The translations under genes were made by a program, and so were the position numbers. A model generated the notes under the pieces. That model was not told the origin of the DNA, did no database searches, and worked only from the letters and a program-made list of their open reading frames with translations. Positions 25,469-34,627 of a stretch of DNA of 64,000 nt are shown one piece after another (positions within the stretch are counted from its first letter, which is position 1; every line of letters begins with the position of its first letter). This DNA is from an uncultured Eubacteriales bacterium (GTDB lineage: Bacteria; Bacillota; Clostridia; Oscillospirales; Oscillospiraceae): assembly GCA_900317425.1 (NCBI GenBank), contig ONGR01000007.1, positions 1-64,000 on the forward strand, written 5' to 3'.

Positions 25469-25790
25469 CTATCCCTTCTGGCTTTACCTCCTGGTGATGG
25501 CCGGGGTCACCTACCTGATCCGCATGCTACCGTTGGTGCTGGTGAAAAAGCGGATCCACAACCGCTTTCTTCTCTCCTTCCTGTACTACATCCCCTACGC
25601 CGTCCTCACGGTGATGACGGTCCCGGCGGTGCTCTACGCCACAGGCAGCATCGTCACCGCCGCAGTCGGCATCGTGGCGGCCGTGGCCCTGGCCTGGCGT
25701 CGCCGCAGCCTCATCGTGGTGGCGGCAGGCGCCGTGGCCGGCGTGCTGCTGGCCCAGCTGGTAATCCTCTACGTCGTTCCCCTCTTCTAA
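25461..25790 (+). CDS. azlD: AzlD family transporter subunit
   Basis: A 109-residue membrane protein starting with GTG at 25461, after a GGAGGAGG site inside azlC. The pattern VTYLIRMLPLVLV, then FLYYIPYAVLTVMTVPAVLY is typical of AzlD. It has about four membrane segments and is the obligate partner of AzlC. Confidence 0.9.
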   Translation: MRDYPFWLYLLVMAGVTYLIRMLPLVLVKKRIHNRFLLSFLYYIPYAVLTVMTVPAVLYATGSIVTAAVGIVAAVALAWRRRSLIVVAAGAVAGVLLAQLVILYVVPLF

Positions 25791-25792
25791 AC

Positions 25793-25829
25793 AAAAAAGT
25801 GCGCTGCACGGTGTGCAGCGCACTTTTTT
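25793..25829. terminator. Bidirectional terminator between azlD and the metal ATPase gene
   Basis: An 11-bp GC-rich stem (25799-25809 with 25813-25823) is flanked by a run of A on the left and T on the right, so it can end both converging transcripts. Confidence 0.92.
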
Positions 25830-25837
25830 CTATTCAC

Positions 25838-27748
25838 TCACAGATCCTTCACGAACAGGCACCGGATGGCGTTGAGCACCGCCAGGATCATCACACCCAC
25901 GTCCGCCGCGATGGCCAGCCACATCCCGGCCAGGCCGGTGGCCGCCAGCAGCAGGCACACCAGCTTCACGCCCAGGGCGAAGGCGATGTTCTCCTTCACG
26001 ATCCGCAGGCACTTCCGGGAGATGCGGATGGCTTTGGCGATCTTCAGCGGATCGTCGTCCATCAACACCACGTCCGCCGCCTCGATGGCGGCGTCGGAGC
26101 CCAGAGCGCCCATGGCAATGCCGATGTCCGCCCGGGACAGGACCGGCGCGTCGTTGATGCCGTCGCCCACAAAGGCAAGACGCCTCTTTTCGCCGCAGTT
26201 CTTCAGCAGTTCCTCCACGCAGGCCACCTTGTCCGCCGGCAGCAGCTCGGCCCGGTAGTCCGTCAGTCCCACGTCCGCCGCCACCTTTTTTGCCACGCTC
26301 TCGGCGTCGCCGGTGAGCATGACCGTTTTCTCCACGCCGGCGCGGCGCAGCTCCGCCATGGCCCGGCGGGAGGTCTCCTTCATCTCGTCGGCAATGACGA
26401 TATGGCCGCAGTAGGCCCCGTCCACCGCCACGTGGATGATGGTCCCCGCATGGTGGCAGGGCCGGGGCTCCAGGCCCAGCCGATGCATCAGCTTCTCATT
26501 GCCCACGGCAACGGAAACGCCGTCCACCCGGGCGGTGACCCCGTGGCCGCCGATCTCCTCCACGTCGGTGACGCGGCTCTGGTCGACAGCCTTTCCGTAG
26601 GCCTGCCGCAGGCTTTTGCTGATGGGATGAGAGGAGTGGCACTCAGCCAGCGCCGCGTATTCCAGCAGCTTCTCATCCTCCAGGGGGCTGTGGTGCACAC
26701 CGGTAACGGCGAAGTTGCCCTTGGTGATGGTGCCGGTCTTATCAAAGGCCACCACCCGCACCCGGGACAGGGTCTCCAGATAGTTGGAGCCCTTGATGAG
26801 GATGCCCTGGCTGCTTGCCCCGCCCAGACCCGCGAAAAAGCTGAGCGGAATGCTGATGACCAGCGCGCAGGGACAGCTGATCACCAGGAAGGTGCAGGCG
26901 CGCAGGATCCAGTCGGCCCACAGGGCGCCTGCGGCGGCATAGCTCTCCAGCCCCACCCCCGTGATCATGCAGAACAGGGGCGGCAGCACCGCCAGCGCCA
27001 GGGCGCCGCAGCACACGATGGGGGTATAGTACCGGGCGAATTTGGAGATGAAATTCTCGGATTTGGACTTCCGGGAGGCGGCGTTCTCCACCAGATTCAG
27101 GATCTTGGAGGCGGTGGACTCGTCAAATTCCCGGGTGGTGCGGACCTTCAGCACGCCCGTCATGTTGACGCAGCCGCTGAGGATCTCGTCGTCCACGTCC
27201 ACGTCCCGGGGCCGGCTCTCGCCGGTGAGGGCGGCGGTGTTCAGCGTGGAGCTGCCCTCCACCACGATGCCGTCCAGCGGTACCTTCTCTCCCGGCTGCA
27301 CCACGATGACGCTGCCTACCTCCACCTCGTCCGGATCCACGCGCCGGAGCTCTCCGTCCTCCTCCACGTTGGCGTAGTCCGGTCGGATATCCATCAGCTC
27401 GGTGATGTTTCGGCGGCTCCGGCCCACGGCGATGCTCTGGAACAGCTCGCCCACCTGATAGAGCAGCATAACGGCCACGCCCTCGCCGTACTCCCCCAGG
27501 GCGATGGCGCCGATGGTGGCCACGGCCATGAGGAAATGCTCGTCAAACACCTGGCGGTTCCGGATACCCCGGAACGCCTTGCGGAGAATGTCGTGCCCCA
27601 CCACCAAGTAGGGGATCAGGAACAGGAGGAGCAGCGCCCATTTCGGCAGCTCCACCGCCACGATTTTCTCGGAGATCAGGTACAGCGGCACAAAAAACAC
27701 CGCCGCCACCAGGATCCGGATCAGCAAATTCTTCTGCTTTTGATTCAT
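25838..27748 (-). CDS. P1B-type heavy metal ATPase (Zn/Cd/Pb class)
   Basis: A 636-residue metal exporter. It has the membrane CPC motif (SCPCALVIS, residues 291-299), TGES (175-178), the phosphorylated Asp336 (DKTGT) and the SSHPIS motif. The last membrane helix DVGVMILAVLNAIR fits the Zn/Cd/Pb class. Unlike many relatives there is no N-terminal metal-binding domain; a separate HMA protein is encoded just upstream. The ATG at 27748 follows GAGGCGG; a GTG at 27754 is an alternative. Substrate assignment is by motif only. Confidence 0.93.
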   Translation of the reverse strand: MNQKQKNLLIRILVAAVFFVPLYLISEKIVAVELPKWALLLLFLIPYLVVGHDILRKAFRGIRNRQVFDEHFLMAVATIGAIALGEYGEGVAVMLLYQVGELFQSIAVGRSRRNITELMDIRPDYANVEEDGELRRVDPDEVEVGSVIVVQPGEKVPLDGIVVEGSSTLNTAALTGESRPRDVDVDDEILSGCVNMTGVLKVRTTREFDESTASKILNLVENAASRKSKSENFISKFARYYTPIVCCGALALAVLPPLFCMITGVGLESYAAAGALWADWILRACTFLVISCPCALVISIPLSFFAGLGGASSQGILIKGSNYLETLSRVRVVAFDKTGTITKGNFAVTGVHHSPLEDEKLLEYAALAECHSSHPISKSLRQAYGKAVDQSRVTDVEEIGGHGVTARVDGVSVAVGNEKLMHRLGLEPRPCHHAGTIIHVAVDGAYCGHIVIADEMKETSRRAMAELRRAGVEKTVMLTGDAESVAKKVAADVGLTDYRAELLPADKVACVEELLKNCGEKRRLAFVGDGINDAPVLSRADIGIAMGALGSDAAIEAADVVLMDDDPLKIAKAIRISRKCLRIVKENIAFALGVKLVCLLLAATGLAGMWLAIAADVGVMILAVLNAIRCLFVKDL

Positions 27749-27771
27749 CGTCACCGCCTCTTTCCCGCAGT

Positions 27772-27803
27772 ACAGCCGGCACGGCTCTTATCGCGCCGGC
27801 TGT
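27772..27803 (-). repeat. Hairpin between the HMA and ATPase genes
   Basis: Perfect 9-bp arms (27772-27780 and 27795-27803) in the 59-base gap. There is no T-run on the minus strand, so it may be a processing or stability element that separates expression of the two genes. Confidence 0.5.
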
Positions 27804-27807
27804 TGTC

Positions 27808-28026
27808 TTACAGATAGATCTCGCAGTCGTCCTCCACCTTTTTGCAGTTGCGGCGCACGTTCTGCATCACGGTCGCCACGTCGGCGCCCTCTTCAAACTC
27901 CACCTTCATCTTCAGCGTCATGAAGCTGACCGTGCAGTCCTTGACGCCCTCGGTCTTCTTGGCGGCCTCCTCCATCAGGTTGGCGCAGTTGGCGCAGTCC
28001 ACTTCGATCTTATAGCTTTTCTTCAT
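27808..28026 (-). CDS. Stand-alone HMA-domain metal-binding protein
   Basis: A 72-residue single heavy-metal-associated domain with the metal site VDCANCANLM (Cys11, Cys14), followed by the typical EGVKDCTVSFMTLKMKVEF strand-helix pattern. A second cysteine pair near the C-terminus (NCKKVEDDC) is less common. It probably delivers metal to the adjacent ATPase or buffers it. The ATG at 28026 follows GGGGGAGGG; an ATG at 28044 is a less likely start. Confidence 0.88.
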   Translation of the reverse strand: MKKSYKIEVDCANCANLMEEAAKKTEGVKDCTVSFMTLKMKVEFEEGADVATVMQNVRRNCKKVEDDCEIYL

Positions 28027-28051
28027 ATCGATGCCCTCCCCCACTCATTAT

Positions 28052-28108
28052 ATGAACGTTTGCTCATGTGTTCATGCAACATTATACTCTCTTTACAGCC
28101 TATGTCAA
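28052..28108 (-). promoter_or_regulatory. Promoter and candidate ArsR/SmtB-type operator of the metal efflux genes
   Basis: Minus strand TTGACA (28103-28108), 16-base spacer and TATAAT (28081-28086). Just downstream, 28052-28067 is an imperfect palindrome ATGAAC-4-GCTCAT, with a further GTTCAT at 28069-28074, resembling sites of metal-sensing ArsR/SmtB repressors. No such regulator is encoded next to it. Confidence 0.6.
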
Positions 28109-28147
28109 CAGGCGGCGCCATATTTTTTAAAAAACGGCGCAACAATG

Positions 28148-28169
28148 CCCGGGGCCGGTTGGCCCCGGG
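28148..28169 (-). terminator. Hairpin downstream of citXG
   Basis: A perfect 9-bp GC stem (28148-28156 with 28161-28169) just after the citXG stop. A TTTTTT run lies a little further along the minus strand, next to a second small stem. Confidence 0.65.
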
Positions 28170-28178
28170 TCCTCTGAT

Positions 28179-29549
28179 TCAACGCTCACTCTCCGCCCAG
28201 TCGTGGAGGAAATACGTCACCGCCAGCAGGTCGGCGCAGCCGCCGGGGGACAGATTCCGGGCGATGAAGTCATTATCCAGCCTGGCGATCTCCGCCATGG
28301 AGGGCATGGGCTCACGCTCCAGCAGGGCGCGGGCCTCCTTTGCCGCCTGCCGGGCACCGTCCAGGCCGCCCCGGGCGATCATGTTGGTGTCGGTGCCCCG
28401 GGCGATGAGAGGCAGCAGGGCGATGGCCCCGGCGTCATTGCGGCTGCGCCCGGCGGCCAGCGCGGCTTCAAAGGCAGGCAGTGCCAGCTCCGCTACGCCG
28501 GGCAGGCCGTCAGCCACCTCGCCCCGGATGCCCCGCAGCCCGTGATCCCGATAGAGCCGCTGGCCCACCGTGAGTTTTTCACCGGGAATCGTCTCCACGG
28601 CGGCCCAATCCGCCTCCACGGCGGTTTTTGTCATGGCGGCGCACTCCTCCAGGATCCGCTTCACGTCCCGGCAGGGCTCCTCGGGCCGCCACAGGCAGCC
28701 CACCGCGCCGCAGACCGTGCCCAGGGTGAAGATGGCGCCCTTGTGGGTGTTCACACCGCCGGTGGCCGCCAGCATGGCATCCTCCGCCTCCAGTCCGGCA
28801 CCCCGGAGCAGGGCAAAGGTCTCCGCCTGCGGCTGATCGGCCGTCTCCTGCCCGATCTGCACGCACCGCTTCCAATAGGGTGCCAACGCGGCGATGCTGG
28901 CCCGGAACGTGGCCAGATCCATGTCCCGGTGACTGCCGCTGTTGGCCCGGTCCACCAGGCCCGGCTTGGGGGTGGTGTTCACCTCATCCGTCAACGCGCG
29001 GGTGGCCAGGGCGGCCGCGGCGTCGGCGTCCGCCTCCTCGAAATATTCTGTCAGGATCCGCCTCGTGGCGCTCTGCAGCTCCGTCACGGTGTGGAGCCGC
29101 CGGGAGGCGCAGCCCCGGCCCGGGGCCCCGCAGACGATGCAGTTGCGGTCACCGCCGCCCACCTGCCCCCGGTCCAGCTTGGTCCCGTCGCCATTCAGCA
29201 CGTCCATGTCGAAGAGACGGCCCAGGGTCGTGTCGTCCTCGATCCCGGCGCAGATCCGTTTCACCGCCAGGGGGCCCCCCTCCACGGCGCAGTACAGCTG
29301 ACAGCCGGTGGCGGAGCGTTCCTCCTCCCAGCAGCGCACCGGCAGCAGCCCGTCTTCCAGCGCCGCCTTCAGCTGTCGGCAGCCGGCGTTAAAGGCCCGG
29401 CGGATGAGAGGAGAATCCTTCACCGGCCCGGCAATATTCATGGTAAAGGAGATCATCGGCCCGCCGTACTGCTCCAGCAACTCATGCTGCCGGGCCACCC
29501 GGCGCTCCCGGGCCTCCAGGACCTCCCGTAATGTCACTTCCCGTTCCAT
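28179..29549 (-). CDS. citXG: Fused CitX-CitG: citrate lyase prosthetic group synthesis and transfer
   Basis: A 456-residue fusion. Residues 1 to about 180 are CitX (apo-citrate lyase phosphoribosyl-dephospho-CoA transferase), with the motif LGRLFDMDV. Residues about 190-456 are CitG (triphosphoribosyl-dephospho-CoA synthase), with NTTPKPGLVDRANSG and TGGVNTHKGAIF. Together they make the cofactor and attach it to Ser14 of CitD. The ATG at 29549 follows AAGGAG; the frame is open further upstream but that part is not conserved-looking. It follows citC by 14 bases. Confidence 0.92.
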   Translation of the reverse strand: MEREVTLREVLEARERRVARQHELLEQYGGPMISFTMNIAGPVKDSPLIRRAFNAGCRQLKAALEDGLLPVRCWEEERSATGCQLYCAVEGGPLAVKRICAGIEDDTTLGRLFDMDVLNGDGTKLDRGQVGGGDRNCIVCGAPGRGCASRRLHTVTELQSATRRILTEYFEEADADAAAALATRALTDEVNTTPKPGLVDRANSGSHRDMDLATFRASIAALAPYWKRCVQIGQETADQPQAETFALLRGAGLEAEDAMLAATGGVNTHKGAIFTLGTVCGAVGCLWRPEEPCRDVKRILEECAAMTKTAVEADWAAVETIPGEKLTVGQRLYRDHGLRGIRGEVADGLPGVAELALPAFEAALAAGRSRNDAGAIALLPLIARGTDTNMIARGGLDGARQAAKEARALLEREPMPSMAEIARLDNDFIARNLSPGGCADLLAVTYFLHDWAESER

Positions 29550-29563
29550 GGACAACTCCTTGT

Positions 29564-30592
29564 TCAATGATGGCACACTTCTTTCTGCTTCTGAATGGCC
29601 GCGATCACCGGCGCGGCCTCGGCCGAGGCGAAATACGCCGCCGTAGCAGGGGGCAGCATGTCGGCCACCGCCGCCAGCTCCCCGTCGTGGATGGCCTGGC
29701 GGACGGTGCTGGCGCTGACCACCCGATCCCCGGCCATGAGCCGCGGGATCACCCGGCACGCCACGCCCACCTCCGGCAGGCGCTCCGCCATGATGCGGTT
29801 ATAGAGGGCGGTGACGCCGCTGTCCGGCTCCTCCCCCACGTAGCGCACCGTGACGCCCAGCGTCTGGGCAATACGGCCGAATACTGTCAGGTCCAGCTTG
29901 GCGTGGGCCGCCGCCACGGTATCCTCGTCCTTGAGAAAATAGCTGGGGAAGGTGGCGGCGCTGATGATATACGGCCCGGAATCGTGGCAGATCACGTTGG
30001 GCAGATGAGCCACACCTTCCCGGACCAGACGGCGCCGCACGGCAAAGGGAATGGGGCCCGCCTCCTCGCTGAGGACGAACAGGTGCACCGTGTCGCTCTC
30101 CGCCGCGGCCCGCTCCACCAGGTGCTGGTGGCCCCGGGTAAAAGGGTTGGCGTTCATCACCACGGCGGCGGAACGGCCCTCCCGCCGGGTCCGGGCCAGC
30201 GCGCGGCAATAGTCGGCAAAGCCGGTGCGGCGGTTCTCCATAAACACCAGTTCCCCGTCCACCCGGGCGATCTCATAGAAACCCAGGTCGGCGAAGAACC
30301 GGGCGCTGGCCGCCTTGGTGTAGAGAAACACGTGGGTGTTGCCCCGCTGGGCCTGGACCTCCATCAGGTGGCTGACCACCTGATTCAGCAGGCCCTCCCC
30401 CTGGCGCTCGCCGGAGACGGCCAGACAGCGGATGGTGTTGCCGAAGCAGCTGCCGGTGGCGATCAGCTCGTCGTCGTCAAAGATACCGCAGGTATAGTCC
30501 AGATGCCCGTCCCGGCGGATCCCCACCCGGGAAAGCAGGGCGTCCACCTGCTCTATGGCCCGCCGGTGGGCGGGAGAGATCGAAGTCAGCAT
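29564..30592 (-). CDS. citC: [Citrate (pro-3S)-lyase] ligase
   Basis: CitC acetylates the thiol of the citrate lyase acyl carrier subunit with ATP and acetate, activating the complex. The 342-residue protein has an N-terminal GNAT-like part (ATGSCFGNTIRCLAV; FFADLGFYEIARV) and a nucleotidyltransferase part with VMNANPFTRGHQHLVE. The ATG at 30592 gives the normal length. It is separately promoted from the lyase operon and cotranscribed with citXG. Confidence 0.93.
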   Translation of the reverse strand: MLTSISPAHRRAIEQVDALLSRVGIRRDGHLDYTCGIFDDDELIATGSCFGNTIRCLAVSGERQGEGLLNQVVSHLMEVQAQRGNTHVFLYTKAASARFFADLGFYEIARVDGELVFMENRRTGFADYCRALARTRREGRSAAVVMNANPFTRGHQHLVERAAAESDTVHLFVLSEEAGPIPFAVRRRLVREGVAHLPNVICHDSGPYIISAATFPSYFLKDEDTVAAAHAKLDLTVFGRIAQTLGVTVRYVGEEPDSGVTALYNRIMAERLPEVGVACRVIPRLMAGDRVVSASTVRQAIHDGELAAVADMLPPATAAYFASAEAAPVIAAIQKQKEVCHH

Positions 30593-30628
30593 ATCCGGCC
30601 ACCACCTCGTCTGAAATGTTATGGTCCG

Positions 30629-30637
30629 ATTATACCA
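30629..30637 (-). promoter_or_regulatory. Extended -10 promoter of citC-citXG
   Basis: The minus strand reads TGGTATAAT, an extended -10 with a perfect hexamer, 37 bases before the citC start. The -35 region is weak. Confidence 0.65.
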
Positions 30638-30670
30638 GAAAGATGGCCAAAGAAAAAGCACTATCCGCAC

Positions 30671-30705
30671 AAAAACCCGTCCGGCACTGGCCGGACGGGT
30701 TTTTG
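30671..30705 (-). terminator. Terminator after the citrate transporter gene
   Basis: A perfect 10-bp stem (30676-30685 with 30690-30699) and 4-base loop, flanked by A5 and T5, so it can work in both directions. Confidence 0.92.
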
Positions 30706-30720
30706 AAAAACAGATCGCGT

Positions 30721-32124
30721 TTACAGGGGCATGATGCCCATCACAACGGCAACCAGCATGCAGAGGATGGAGAAGATCCACACGTAGAAGAAGCTTGCCT
30801 TGATGTGGTCCTTGATATCCACGTCCGCAAGGCCCGTACCCAGCAGGGTGGCGGGCACCATGGGGCTGATGAAGGTGGCGCAGTTGCGGCAGACCACCAT
30901 GGCCACGGCGATAGGCAGGGCGTTGACGCCGAAGGCCTGGCCGATGCCGATGATAACGGGCAGCATACCGTAGAAGTAGCTGTCGGTATCGAAGGCCAGC
31001 GCCAGAGGCACGGACAGGATGCCGATGATCAGCGGCAGGTGCTGGCCCAGGGCGTGAGGCAGCGCGGCGGAGACCAGGTTGGCCAGGCAGCGCACCACAG
31101 AGGGGATGGCGTCAGCGGGCAGCTCCATGGTCTTGGCGGCGATGACCTTGCCGTCAGCGCCCATGCTGGAGGTCAGAATACCCATCAGCACGGCGGCGCC
31201 CATCAGGGTGGAGCACATCATCAGGGCAGGACCGGCATGGAGATTGATGATCTTCTTGTGCATCTTGGCGGTAAAGCCGTAGTTGACGAACAGGGCGATG
31301 GCGCAGCCCAGCATGAAGGGGAAGTAGCTGGGAAACACGTCCCAGATCAGCATGGCGATGACGGCCAGCGTCAGCAGGATGTTGAAGATGAACAGCTTGG
31401 GGCGGGCCAGCTCATTCTCCTGGGTCGCGGCCTGCTCCTCGATGACCACCTCACCGTTCTCCATGGCCAGCTTGCCGTGGAGGCCCGCGCCGCGGGCCTT
31501 CTCCTGGAAGCCGGAGAGGACAGCGTGGACCAGAGCCAGAACGATACCGAAGATCTGGATGGGCAGAATGGTCTTCCACAGGGCGCCGGCCTCCATGCCC
31601 AGCACGGACGCGGCGCGCATGGTGGGGCCGGCCCAGGGCATCAGGTTCAGCACGCCCATGGACAGCACCGCGATACGCAGCAGGGTGGTGGGGCGCATAT
31701 GCATCCGCTTGTAGACGGGCAGCATGGCGGGGATGACGATGCAGAAGGTGGAGGCGCCGCCGCCGTCCAGATGGCCGACCAGCGCGATGATGGCGGACAC
31801 CACCGCCACGCCCACAACGTTGTCACCCACCAGCTTCATCAGCTTGCCGATGATCACGTCAAACATGCCGGCGTCGGTCATGATGCCGAAGTACAGCACG
31901 GAGAACACGAACAGAGCCGCGGTGGGGCCGGTGCTGGAAAAGCCCGATTTGATCATGGCCGCGATCTGGTCGAAATCGTACCGCCCGCCCAGCACCAGGA
32001 TCAGGCCCAGGATGGCGGGCCAGACGATAAAGGCAATGGCCGGCTGAGTCTTGCTCTTGAACAGCGTCACCACGATGGCAACGATACAGAGCAGACCAAG
32101 GATACCAACAATAGGATCGGTCAT
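30721..32124 (-). CDS. CitMHS-family citrate transporter
   Basis: A 467-residue membrane protein with about 11-12 hydrophobic segments, in the citrate-Mg/H+ symporter (CitMHS) family. Features include VGHLDGGGASTFCIVIPAMLP, LMPWAGPTMRAASVLG and FDTDSYFYGMLPVI. A charged cytoplasmic loop lies near residues 205-245. It starts 35 bases after citF behind GAGGAAAA, so it is expressed with the lyase and probably brings in citrate, possibly as a metal complex. Confidence 0.88.
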   Translation of the reverse strand: MTDPIVGILGLLCIVAIVVTLFKSKTQPAIAFIVWPAILGLILVLGGRYDFDQIAAMIKSGFSSTGPTAALFVFSVLYFGIMTDAGMFDVIIGKLMKLVGDNVVGVAVVSAIIALVGHLDGGGASTFCIVIPAMLPVYKRMHMRPTTLLRIAVLSMGVLNLMPWAGPTMRAASVLGMEAGALWKTILPIQIFGIVLALVHAVLSGFQEKARGAGLHGKLAMENGEVVIEEQAATQENELARPKLFIFNILLTLAVIAMLIWDVFPSYFPFMLGCAIALFVNYGFTAKMHKKIINLHAGPALMMCSTLMGAAVLMGILTSSMGADGKVIAAKTMELPADAIPSVVRCLANLVSAALPHALGQHLPLIIGILSVPLALAFDTDSYFYGMLPVIIGIGQAFGVNALPIAVAMVVCRNCATFISPMVPATLLGTGLADVDIKDHIKASFFYVWIFSILCMLVAVVMGIMPL

Positions 32125-32159
32125 ACAATTTTCCTCATTTCTCTATATTTGTTTTTGCT

Positions 32160-33716
32160 TTACACGGTATAGGGCTTGATCTTGCGGACCACGTCCAGGA
32201 TGGTGCCGTCGCGGGCTTCCAGCACGGCCACCACCTTGTCCTCCCACTCCAGATCGTCGGGGCGGCCCACCAGGGAGTAGGCCTTCTCCTTCAGCTCCTC
32301 GATGGGCACGTGCTTGATGCCGGCGGCATCCAGGCACTCGATCAGATCCTGGCGCAGGGGGTTCACGGCGATGCCGTAGTCGGTGACCACCACGTCCACG
32401 CAGTCGCCGGGAGTGGTGACGGTGACCACGTGCTCACACACGGTGGCCATGCGGCCGCGGATCAGCGGGGTGACGATGATGCAGCACTTGCTGCCGGCCG
32501 CCGTGTCGGGATGGCCGCCGGGTGCGCCGCGGAGCACGCCGTCGGAGCCGGTGAGCACGTTGACGTTGAAGTCGGTGTCCACCTCCAGGGCGGCCAGGAC
32601 CACGAAGTCCAGCTTGTTGACGAAGGCGCCCTTGTTGGCGGGGTTGGCGTACTGGGAGGCGGACATCTCAAAGTGGTTGGGGGTCTGGTTGATGCTGTTC
32701 ACCGCGTCCAGATCGAAGTCCTGCACGTCGATGACCTTGCCCACCTTGCCCTTCTTCAGGAGCTCCACCATGGGGCCGCAGATACCGCCGATGGCCCAGC
32801 CCATCTTGATGTTCCGTTCGTCCATGTACTTCTCCAGGAACAGGTTGGCGGCCAGAGAGGGACCGCCCACACCGGTCTGGAAGGAGAAACCCTCCTTGAA
32901 GTACGGGGTGGAGGCGATGACGCGCGCCACGTCCTCGGCCATCATCAGATCCCGGGGATTCTGGGAGATGCGGGCGGCGGCGGAGGCGATCTTCTTGGGA
33001 TTGCCGATGGAATCCACCACCACCACGGCGTCCACGTCGATGGCCTCCACGCTGGCGGGCATGTTGGGGAAGTCCACCAGGCAGTCGGTGACCACCACCA
33101 CGTGGTCGGCGTATCTGGCGTCGGTCATGGCATAGCCCATAGAGCCGCAGTTGCTCTTGCCGCCGATGCCGCGGCAGTTGCCCACGCAGTCGCTGGTGGG
33201 GGCCGCCACGAAGGCGATGTCGATATGTACCTCGCCGCCCTCAATGGCGCGGGGCCGGCCGCCGTGGCTGCGGATGACGGCGGGGGTGGCCAGCTTGCCG
33301 GCGGACACCACCTCGCCCATGCGGCCGCGGATGCCGCTGGTCTGGATGCCGATGACCTTGCCCTGCTCGATGTAATCGGCGATGGGATCGTGGGCGTTGC
33401 CCAGGCTGGTGGCGGCGATGGTCAGGTCCTTCAGACCCAGCTCTTCGATGGCGGCCTTCATGACCATGTTCACCACGTAGTCGCCGTCACGGAGATGATG
33501 GTGGAAGCTGAAGGTCATGCCGTCCCGGGCGCCGCACTGGCGCAGGGCGTCCACCAGCGTCTCCACGATCTTGCTCTCCTGGGGCTTCTCATAGCGGCGG
33601 GTGCGGGGAGACGCCTTCTGGATGTACTTCCCGTCCATGTAGTTTTTGCCCTGGTAGACCTCCTTGCCGTTTGTCAGCAGGAAATCCGGGATCTCTCTTC
33701 CAACAGCGTTCTTCAT
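32160..33716 (-). CDS. citF: Citrate lyase alpha subunit (citrate:acetyl-ACP transferase)
   Basis: The 518-residue CitF subunit exchanges acetyl on the carrier for citryl. Recognisable segments: FSFHHHLRDGDYVVNMVM, GLKDLTIAATSLGNAHDPI, CVGNCRGIGGKSNCGSMGY and the C-terminal VVVTDYGIAVNPLRQDL. The length is usual. The start ATG overlaps the citE stop (ATGA), and it is followed by the transporter gene. Confidence 0.96.
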   Translation of the reverse strand: MKNAVGREIPDFLLTNGKEVYQGKNYMDGKYIQKASPRTRRYEKPQESKIVETLVDALRQCGARDGMTFSFHHHLRDGDYVVNMVMKAAIEELGLKDLTIAATSLGNAHDPIADYIEQGKVIGIQTSGIRGRMGEVVSAGKLATPAVIRSHGGRPRAIEGGEVHIDIAFVAAPTSDCVGNCRGIGGKSNCGSMGYAMTDARYADHVVVVTDCLVDFPNMPASVEAIDVDAVVVVDSIGNPKKIASAAARISQNPRDLMMAEDVARVIASTPYFKEGFSFQTGVGGPSLAANLFLEKYMDERNIKMGWAIGGICGPMVELLKKGKVGKVIDVQDFDLDAVNSINQTPNHFEMSASQYANPANKGAFVNKLDFVVLAALEVDTDFNVNVLTGSDGVLRGAPGGHPDTAAGSKCCIIVTPLIRGRMATVCEHVVTVTTPGDCVDVVVTDYGIAVNPLRQDLIECLDAAGIKHVPIEELKEKAYSLVGRPDDLEWEDKVVAVLEARDGTILDVVRKIKPYTV

Positions 33717-34627
33717 ACCAAATCCCCCTCATACATACCGCAGGCCCGGGCCAGACGGAGCGTGCGCTCGGCGCCGGGAATAAAGGCAATATCGATCATC
33801 TTTCCGTCCACGGTGAAGACACCCACACCGGCAGCGGACTGCTCCCGATAGGCGCGGACGATCTTCTCGGCCTGGATGACCTCCTTCTCGGTGGGGGCAA
33901 AGATCTGGTGGACGAGACGGATCTGCTTGGGGTTGATGAGGCTCTTGCCGTCAAAGCCCATGGCCTTGTTCTGGCGGACCTCGGCCTCAAAGCCCTCGGC
34001 GTCGTCCAGATTGGTGAACACGGTATCGAAGCACTGGATACCGGCGGCCCGGGCGGCGATGAGCATCATGCCGCGGGCGGTGACCATGTCGATGCCGTCC
34101 CGCTGGAAGGTGGTCTGCATGCACTTGCGGAAGTCGCCGCCGGAGATGGCCACGCCGAACATACGGTCGGAGGCGGCGCAGATCTCGTAGGCGTTCAGGA
34201 TGCCCTTGGGGCTCTCCAGGGCGGCCATCAGCAGCGTACGGCCCACCTCCACGCCGAACTCCCGCTCGGCCGCCTCCACGGCTGCCTCCACGGTGTGGAC
34301 GTCGTTGGCGCTCTCGCACTTGGCGATGCGGATGCCGTCGGCTCCGCCGGCCACGCAGACCCGGATATCCTCCTGCCAGTGGGGGGTGTCCAGGCCGTTG
34401 ATGCGGACGATGACCTCGGTGTCACCGTAGTCGATGGTCTTGAGGGCGTGATACAGGGAGAAGCGGGCGGCGTCCTTCTGGTTCTCCGCCACCGCGTCCT
34501 CCAGGTCCAGCATGATGCTGTCGCAGCCGTAGATATAGGCGTCCTTGATGAGGCCCGGCTTCTGGGCGCTCATGAAGATCATGGTCCGGCGCAGGCGGAA
34601 CCGTTCAGGCTTGGGACGAGGGATCAT
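33713..34627 (-). CDS. citE: Citrate lyase beta subunit (citryl-ACP lyase)
   Basis: The 304-residue CitE cleaves citryl-ACP into oxaloacetate and acetyl-ACP. Family features are RRTMIFMSAQKPGLIKDA, DSIMLDLEDAVAENQK and VRINGLDTPHWQEDI, with the metal-binding acidic residues in LDLEDAV. The ATG at 34627 overlaps the citD stop. An in-frame upstream extension is open but not conserved. Confidence 0.96.
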   Translation of the reverse strand: MIPRPKPERFRLRRTMIFMSAQKPGLIKDAYIYGCDSIMLDLEDAVAENQKDAARFSLYHALKTIDYGDTEVIVRINGLDTPHWQEDIRVCVAGGADGIRIAKCESANDVHTVEAAVEAAEREFGVEVGRTLLMAALESPKGILNAYEICAASDRMFGVAISGGDFRKCMQTTFQRDGIDMVTARGMMLIAARAAGIQCFDTVFTNLDDAEGFEAEVRQNKAMGFDGKSLINPKQIRLVHQIFAPTEKEVIQAEKIVRAYREQSAAGVGVFTVDGKMIDIAFIPGAERTLRLARACGMYEGDLV

